This document shows, one piece after another, positions 32,045-35,956 of a stretch of 35,956 nt of DNA. Within the stretch, counting starts at the first letter, position 1, and each line of letters opens with the position of its first letter. Source of the stretch: JAGWRI01 sp035700805 (GTDB lineage Bacteria > Gemmatimonadota > Gemmatimonadetes > Gemmatimonadales > Gemmatimonadaceae); NCBI GenBank assembly GCA_035700805.1, contig DASSOG010000058.1, forward strand, positions 1 through 35,956, read 5' to 3'. Position numbers and translations under genes: made by a program. The notes beneath the pieces were generated by a model. It ran no database searches. It saw nothing but the letters and a program-made list of their open reading frames with translations, and was not told the DNA's origin.

Positions 32045-33064
32045 ATGTTCGTGGATCGTGCCATCGTGCGGGTCGAAGCAGGCAGCGGCGGGTCGGGCAC
32101 GGCCTCGTTCCGCCGGGAGAAGTACGTGCCGCTGGGTGGCCCCGATGGCGGCGAGGGCGGGCGCGGCGGCGACGTGCTCGTGCGCGCCGACCCGAACCTC
32201 TCCACGCTGCTCGACTACACCTACCGCGATTTCTGGAAGGCCGAAAGCGGCCAGCATGGCGAGGGCTCCAATCGCACGGGCAAGTCCGGGTCGGGCGTGA
32301 CGTTGCCCGTACCGCCCGGCACGCTTATTCGCGATCACGAAACCCAGGAGCTGCTTGGCGAAGTCCTGGCCGAGGGAGACTCCATCGTGGTGGCCCGGGG
32401 CGGCCGCGGCGGCAAGGGGAACTCCTTCTTCGTCACGGCCACGCACCAGTCGCCGCGCGAATGGCAGCCAGGCGAGGACGGCCAGGTCCGGACGCTGGAG
32501 CTGGAGCTCAAGCTCATTGCCGACGTGGGGCTCGTGGGCCAGCCCAACGCGGGCAAGTCCACGCTGCTCTCCGTGATCTCGGCGGCGCGTCCCAAGATCG
32601 GCGCCTACCCGTTCACCACGCTCTCCCCCAACCTCGGCGTGGTGCCGCTGAGCGGCGGCCGCACCTTCGTGGTGGCGGACATCCCGGGCATCATCGAAGG
32701 CGCGCACGAGGGCAAGGGGCTGGGCCTGCAGTTCCTGCGGCACATCGAGCGCACCCGCCTGCTGGCGTTCCTGGTGCCCATCGACGCCATGGACTGGCAG
32801 GCGGAGTACGACCAGCTTCGCACCGAGATCTCGGCGTACTCGGCCGCGCTGGCCGCCAAGCCGCACTGCGTGGTATTCACAAAGCTCGATCTCTGGGGCG
32901 ACGACCCGGTGCCGGACCTGGATGCGCCCGGCGCGTTCGGCGTGTTCGGCATCAGCGCCGCGGGGCGCACCGGACTGGAACCGCTGCTGGCGGCCTGGTG
33001 GACGCAGGTGCTGGCGCTCAAGAAGGCCGATGAACCCAAGCGGGACTCCAGCGATCTCCCCTGA
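32045..33064 (+). CDS. obgE: Obg/CgtA GTPase
   Basis: The protein has 339 residues. The glycine-rich Obg fold occupies residues 1-157 (FVDRAIVRVEAGSGGSGTASFRREKYVPLGGPDGGEGGRGG), followed by the G domain: G1 GQPNAGKST from Gly165, switch AYPFTTLSPNLGV, G3 VADIPGIIEGAHEGKGLGLQFLRHIERT and G4 TKLD. The C-terminal OCT domain is absent, as in shorter bacterial Obg proteins. It binds GTP/GDP and the 50S subunit and links ribosome assembly to growth and stringent control. The start codon lies 2 bp after the CMD-like gene, with GGGGGAAG upstream. dprA begins 35 bp before its stop. Confidence 0.96.
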   Translation: MFVDRAIVRVEAGSGGSGTASFRREKYVPLGGPDGGEGGRGGDVLVRADPNLSTLLDYTYRDFWKAESGQHGEGSNRTGKSGSGVTLPVPPGTLIRDHETQELLGEVLAEGDSIVVARGGRGGKGNSFFVTATHQSPREWQPGEDGQVRTLELELKLIADVGLVGQPNAGKSTLLSVISAARPKIGAYPFTTLSPNLGVVPLSGGRTFVVADIPGIIEGAHEGKGLGLQFLRHIERTRLLAFLVPIDAMDWQAEYDQLRTEISAYSAALAAKPHCVVFTKLDLWGDDPVPDLDAPGAFGVFGISAAGRTGLEPLLAAWWTQVLALKKADEPKRDSSDLP

Positions 33065-34094
33065 GGCTCGGGCGACACTCGCGCTCTCGATGATCGACGG
33101 CATCGGGTGCGCCACCTTCAGTGAACTGGTTGCGCGATTTGGATCCGCGCAGCGGGCGTTGGATGAGGCACAGGGCGCGGACGCGCGCGGGGCCGGCCTT
33201 GCCGCCGCCGATGCCGCGCTGGCTGACGCCGCGCGCCTGGGCATGACCCTGCTGGTGGCGGGCGATGGCCGCTTTCCGGCGGAGCTGGCCGAATTGCCGG
33301 ATGTGCCGCCAGTGCTCTGGGCCCTGGGCCGGCTGGAACTGCTGCGGCCCGCGGCGCGGGTGGCCATTGTCGGCACTCGGCGCTCCACGGCGTACGGGGA
33401 ACGCACCACCCGCGCGCTCGCGGGCGCCATGTCGCGGGCGGGCGCCTGCGTGGTGAGTGGCATGGCGCGGGGCATTGACTCCGCGGCGCATCGCGCGGCA
33501 CTCGAAGCCGGCGGGCCCACCATCGCCGTGCTGGGTACGGGTGTGGATATCGCGTACCCGGCGGCCAACCGGGCGCTGCACGCCGAGATCGCCGAGCGCG
33601 GCCTGCTGCTCTCCGAGTATCCACCGGGGGAGCGGGCAAACGGCGGGTCGTTCCCGCGGCGCAACAGGATCATTGCGGCGCTGGCGCAACTGACGGTCGT
33701 GGTGGAGGCGGGCGTGAAGAGCGGGGCGCTGATCACCTCGCGCTACGCGCAGGACCTCAACCGGCAGGTGGCCGGGGTGCCTGGGTGCATCGACCAGCCG
33801 CAGGCGGCCGGTGTGAACCTCCTCATCCGCGACGGGGCACAGATGCTGACCGGCGTGGAAGATGCGCTCGCGCTCATGGGGCTCACCCGCGCCGTCCGAT
33901 CGCCCGAGCTGCCGTCGGGAAGCGACGAAGAACTGGTGTGGCGCGCGCTCGCTTCCGGCGCGGTGGACACGGACGCGCTCTGTGTGGGCACCGGGCTCCC
34001 CGCTGATCGCTGCCTGGCCGCCGTCACGCGGCTGGAAATTGAGGGGGCCGTGGAGTGCGCGATGACAGGCGAAGTGAGGCGCCGGATCGGATGA
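33030..34094 (+). CDS. dprA: DNA-processing protein DprA
   Basis: The protein has 354 residues from ATG 33030 (GAAGG upstream), overlapping obgE by 35 bp; ATG 33090 is an alternative. Residues 20-75 form a helix-hairpin-helix/SAM-like region (LSMIDGIGCATFSELVARFG). The Rossmann-like core has VAIVGTRRSTAYGERTTRALA, VVSGMARGIDSAAHRAALEA, VLGTGVDIAYPAANRALHAEI, LLSEYPPGE, FPRRNRIIAALA and VVVEAGVKSGALITSRYA. The C-terminal winged helix (SDEELVWRALASGAVDTDAL) is present. DprA loads RecA on incoming single-stranded DNA during transformation. Together with pilT it suggests possible competence, though comEA/comEC are not in view. Its stop overlaps ATG 34091, a candidate start of the next gene. Confidence 0.93.
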   Translation: MNPSGTPAISPEARATLALSMIDGIGCATFSELVARFGSAQRALDEAQGADARGAGLAAADAALADAARLGMTLLVAGDGRFPAELAELPDVPPVLWALGRLELLRPAARVAIVGTRRSTAYGERTTRALAGAMSRAGACVVSGMARGIDSAAHRAALEAGGPTIAVLGTGVDIAYPAANRALHAEIAERGLLLSEYPPGERANGGSFPRRNRIIAALAQLTVVVEAGVKSGALITSRYAQDLNRQVAGVPGCIDQPQAAGVNLLIRDGAQMLTGVEDALALMGLTRAVRSPELPSGSDEELVWRALASGAVDTDALCVGTGLPADRCLAAVTRLEIEGAVECAMTGEVRRRIG

Positions 34095-34150
34095 GCGGCT
34101 GGATTCCGTACATCCCCGTGATCTTCGACGGGCGCCCTCGCGCCTCGTCC

Positions 34151-34156
34151 TATATT
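34151..34156 (+). promoter_or_regulatory. -10 hexamer of hemW, leaderless-type
   Basis: TATATT at 34151-34156 is identical to the alaS element and ends 6 nt (CCCGGC) before GTG 34163. No Shine-Dalgarno precedes the GTG. The -35 is not obvious; TTCGAC at 34124-34129 is 21 nt away. Confidence 0.4.
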
Positions 34157-34162
34157 CCCGGC

Positions 34163-35287
34163 GTGTCCCCGCCGCGCCATCTCTACATCCACGTTCCGTT
34201 CTGCGCGCGCCGCTGCTCGTATTGCGATTTCTCCATCGCCGTGCGCCCGGTGGTGCCGGTGGATGAGTACGTGAACGCCCTCACCACCGAACTTGAACTT
34301 CAGTTCCGCGATGCCGCGCCGTGGGAGGTGGACACCATTTACTTCGGTGGCGGCACACCGTCCAGGCTGGGCGGTCCCGGCATTGCACGGTTGCTCGACG
34401 CGCTCCGACGCCGAGTGTCGCAGGCCCCTGGCGCCGAGGTCACCCTGGAGGCGAACCCCGAGGACGTGACACCGGCAGCGGCCGCCGAGTGGCGGGCCGC
34501 GGGCGTGACGCGGGTCTCGCTCGGGTCCCAGTCGTTCGATGACAAGGTGCTCACATGGATGCACCGCACCCACGACGCCAGCGCCATTCCCAAGGCGGTG
34601 GACACCCTGCGCAGAGCCGGAATCCAGGAGCTTTCCCTCGATCTCATTTTTGCGCTCCCCGGGGAGCTGAACCGCGATTGGGCTGATGACCTGCGACAGG
34701 CGGTGGAGCTCGAACCGGACCATCTCTCGCTCTACGGGCTCACGGTTGAACCCGCCACGCCGCTGTTTCGCTGGCGCGCCCGGGGCCTGCTGCGCGAAGC
34801 GCCCGACCAGCGCTATGAGGCCGAGTTCCTGCTGGCGCACCAGGCGCTGGAGTCGCACGGATTTGAGCATTACGAGGTGTCCAACTACGCGCGGCCAGGG
34901 CGCCAGGCGCGCCACAACTCGGCGTACTGGTCCGGCGCGGCGTATGCCGGGCTCGGACCGTCGGCACACGGCTTTGACGGCCGCACGCGGCGCTGGAATC
35001 TCGCAGCGTACGTGGAGTGGCTGCGCACCGTGGGCAAGGGGCGCGATCCGCTGGGCGGCAGCGAAGTGCTCACCGCGGAGAATCGCGCCGACGAGGCGGT
35101 GTATCTCGGGTTACGCACGGCACGGGGCTTGCCCTTGAATGACGGCGAGCGCCTGAAGCTGCAGGCATGGCTGGATCAGGGCTGGGCGGTGGCAACTGGC
35201 GATGGACGGCTTTGTCTCACCGCGCTCGGCTGGCTGCGGCTGGATGCGCTCGCAGAATACTTGACCGTCGTCCGAAGTCGTTCATAG
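34163..35287 (+). CDS. hemW: HemW-like radical SAM haem chaperone
   Basis: The protein has 374 residues from GTG 34163 and begins SPPRHLYIHVPFCARRCSYCDFS, with the CxxxCxxC cluster motif in the usual place. TIYFGGGTPSRL, VTLEANPEDVT, GVTRVSLGSQSFDDKVL, ELSLDLIFALPGE and LYGLTVEPATPLF follow, then the C-terminal HemW domain (FEHYEVSNYARPGRQARHNSAYW). The motif CxxxCxxC without the extra Cys of HemN (CxxxCxxCxC), plus the H[N/S]xxYW segment, favours HemW, a haem-binding protein that delivers haem to respiratory enzymes, over coproporphyrinogen dehydrogenase. ATG 34091, overlapping the dprA stop (ATGA), would add 24 residues and is a real alternative start. Confidence 0.9.
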   Translation: MSPPRHLYIHVPFCARRCSYCDFSIAVRPVVPVDEYVNALTTELELQFRDAAPWEVDTIYFGGGTPSRLGGPGIARLLDALRRRVSQAPGAEVTLEANPEDVTPAAAAEWRAAGVTRVSLGSQSFDDKVLTWMHRTHDASAIPKAVDTLRRAGIQELSLDLIFALPGELNRDWADDLRQAVELEPDHLSLYGLTVEPATPLFRWRARGLLREAPDQRYEAEFLLAHQALESHGFEHYEVSNYARPGRQARHNSAYWSGAAYAGLGPSAHGFDGRTRRWNLAAYVEWLRTVGKGRDPLGGSEVLTAENRADEAVYLGLRTARGLPLNDGERLKLQAWLDQGWAVATGDGRLCLTALGWLRLDALAEYLTVVRSRS

Positions 35288-35290
35288 ATT
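35261..35290 (+). promoter_or_regulatory. Predicted leaderless-type promoter of hrcA
   Basis: TTGACC (35261-35266) and TAGATT (35285-35290) are separated by 18 nt. The -10 ends 7 nt (TGAACTT) before the ATG at 35298, so the mRNA should begin at the start codon. The promoter overlaps the last codons of hemW. No CIRCE inverted repeat (TTAGCACTC-N9-GAGTGCTAA) is present. Confidence 0.6.
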
Positions 35291-35297
35291 TGAACTT

Positions 35298-35956
35298 ATG
35301 GCTAGTGAACCCCTGACCCAGCGCGAGCGAATGGTGCTCGAAGCGGTGATTGAGTCGTATGTGGAGACTGCCGAGCCGGCGGGTTCCCGCATGCTGTCTC
35401 GTCGCTTTGGGCTGGGCGTGTCCCCGGCCACCATCCGGAACACCATGAGCGACCTGGAGGCCAAGGGGTTCCTGGCGCACCCGCACACGTCGGCCGGCCG
35501 GGTCCCGACCAACAAGGCGTATCGGATGCTGGTGGACTCGCTGCTCGCGCGCGAGAACCCGTTGCCCTGGGGGCGCGAGCAACTGTTGCGTGAGATCGGG
35601 CACGCGGCGTCTCCCATCGAGACGATACTCCGGCGCGCGGCCCAGAGCCTTGGCGTGCTGGCGCAGGAGCTGGGCGTGGCGCTGGTGCCCGAGCTTGGCA
35701 AGACGGTGCTGCGCAGCCTTGACCTGGTGCGCATGAACAGCGAGCGGTTGCTCATGGTGCTCCAGCTTGAGGGCGGTGTGGCGCGCACCGTGTTCGTGGA
35801 AGTCCCCGGCGAGATAGCCGAAGGCGTGCTGGCCGAGGTGAAGCTGGTGCTGAACGAGCGACTGGCGGGGTACACGCTGGAGCAGATCGCGGCGTCGGTG
35901 GGATCGCGCCTGCGCGATTCCGTGGCCGGCGTGGAGGCGCGTGAGCTGCTCAACAT
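35298..35956 (+). CDS. hrcA: Heat-inducible transcription repressor HrcA (3' end outside window)
   Basis: The first 219 codons are present and the frame is open at the window edge. The N-terminal winged helix is typical: LTQRERMVLEAVIESYVETAEPAGSRMLSRRFGLGVSPATIRNTMSDLEAKGFLAHPHTSAGRVPTNKAYRMLVD. The GAF-like domain begins around residue 100 (ILRRAAQSLGVLAQELGVAL). HrcA represses groESL and dnaK operons by binding CIRCE and is kept active by GroEL. hrcA commonly heads a grpE-dnaK-dnaJ operon, so those genes may follow outside the window. The ATG at 35298 has no Shine-Dalgarno; the promoter directly upstream implies leaderless translation. Confidence 0.93.
   Translation, partial: MASEPLTQRERMVLEAVIESYVETAEPAGSRMLSRRFGLGVSPATIRNTMSDLEAKGFLAHPHTSAGRVPTNKAYRMLVDSLLARENPLPWGREQLLREIGHAASPIETILRRAAQSLGVLAQELGVALVPELGKTVLRSLDLVRMNSERLLMVLQLEGGVARTVFVEVPGEIAEGVLAEVKLVLNERLAGYTLEQIAASVGSRLRDSVAGVEARELLN

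Noticed and set aside
30731..33736. Very long open frame on the - strand (about 1000 codons) across asparaginase, CMD-like, obgE and dprA
   Set aside because: It is antisense to four well-supported genes and has no recognisable domains. Its Ser/Ala/Arg composition is typical of shadows of GC-rich codons.
35230..35300. CIRCE element before hrcA
   Set aside because: No TTAGCACTC-N9-GAGTGCTAA-like repeat is present in this interval.

Overview
The window is high-GC chromosomal DNA carrying about three dozen genes, nearly all of them housekeeping genes on the + strand packed in overlapping or near-contiguous runs. No integrase, transposase, phage gene, CRISPR array or plasmid gene was seen. The heptose-phosphate enzymes, a periplasmic PpiD-type foldase, a TatA tail, a lipoprotein and a PilT motor point to a diderm bacterium. 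The gene content, including a regulatory-domain plus plug-like protein without a barrel, fits Gemmatimonadota or a close relative. That placement is an inference from gene content, not from a marker search.

Layout. Positions 1-2172: the C-terminal end of tatA, then a less GC-rich stretch with a small secreted cysteine-rich protein, two doubtful micro-ORFs, strong hairpins and a carboxypeptidase-regulatory-like protein. Positions 2173-4187: a PpiD-like foldase (- strand) divergent from a TPR gene, with a good promoter for each. Positions 4188-14514: TPR protein, aroQ, pepP-like M24 peptidase, accB, pilT, accC, comB, ftsK and a secreted protein. Positions 14616-22287: yraN, recA, recX, alaS, a small unknown protein, a CpsB-type PHP phosphatase, gmhA and an SDR. 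Positions 22325-27794: type I asparaginase, cca, rarA, a LEA14-like lipoprotein and hflX. Positions 27844-29231 (- strand): rfaE1 and two tRNA genes (Ile2/CAU and Val/CAC), with a tRNA promoter and an intrinsic terminator. Positions 29349-35956: EamA transporter, an asparaginase of a different family, a carboxymuconolactone decarboxylase-like protein, obgE, dprA, hemW and the start of hrcA.

Functional links. aroQ-pepP-accB-accC is a widespread neighbourhood, but here efp is missing and pilT sits between the two acetyl-CoA carboxylase genes. recA-recX-alaS is a classical order. gmhA and rfaE1 are two steps of ADP-heptose synthesis. Neither tRNA gene encodes its CCA end, which fits the cca gene in the same window. 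pilT, dprA and recA together are compatible with natural transformation.

The most interesting signal is regulatory. Four genes (alaS, rfaE1, hemW, hrcA) have a -10-like hexamer ending only 6-8 nt before the start codon and no Shine-Dalgarno sequence, as expected of leaderless mRNAs. Also notable: inverted repeats at the recA start and between recA and recX, an hflX reading frame whose conserved N-terminus lies upstream of its first ordinary start codon, and the small secreted cysteine-rich protein.
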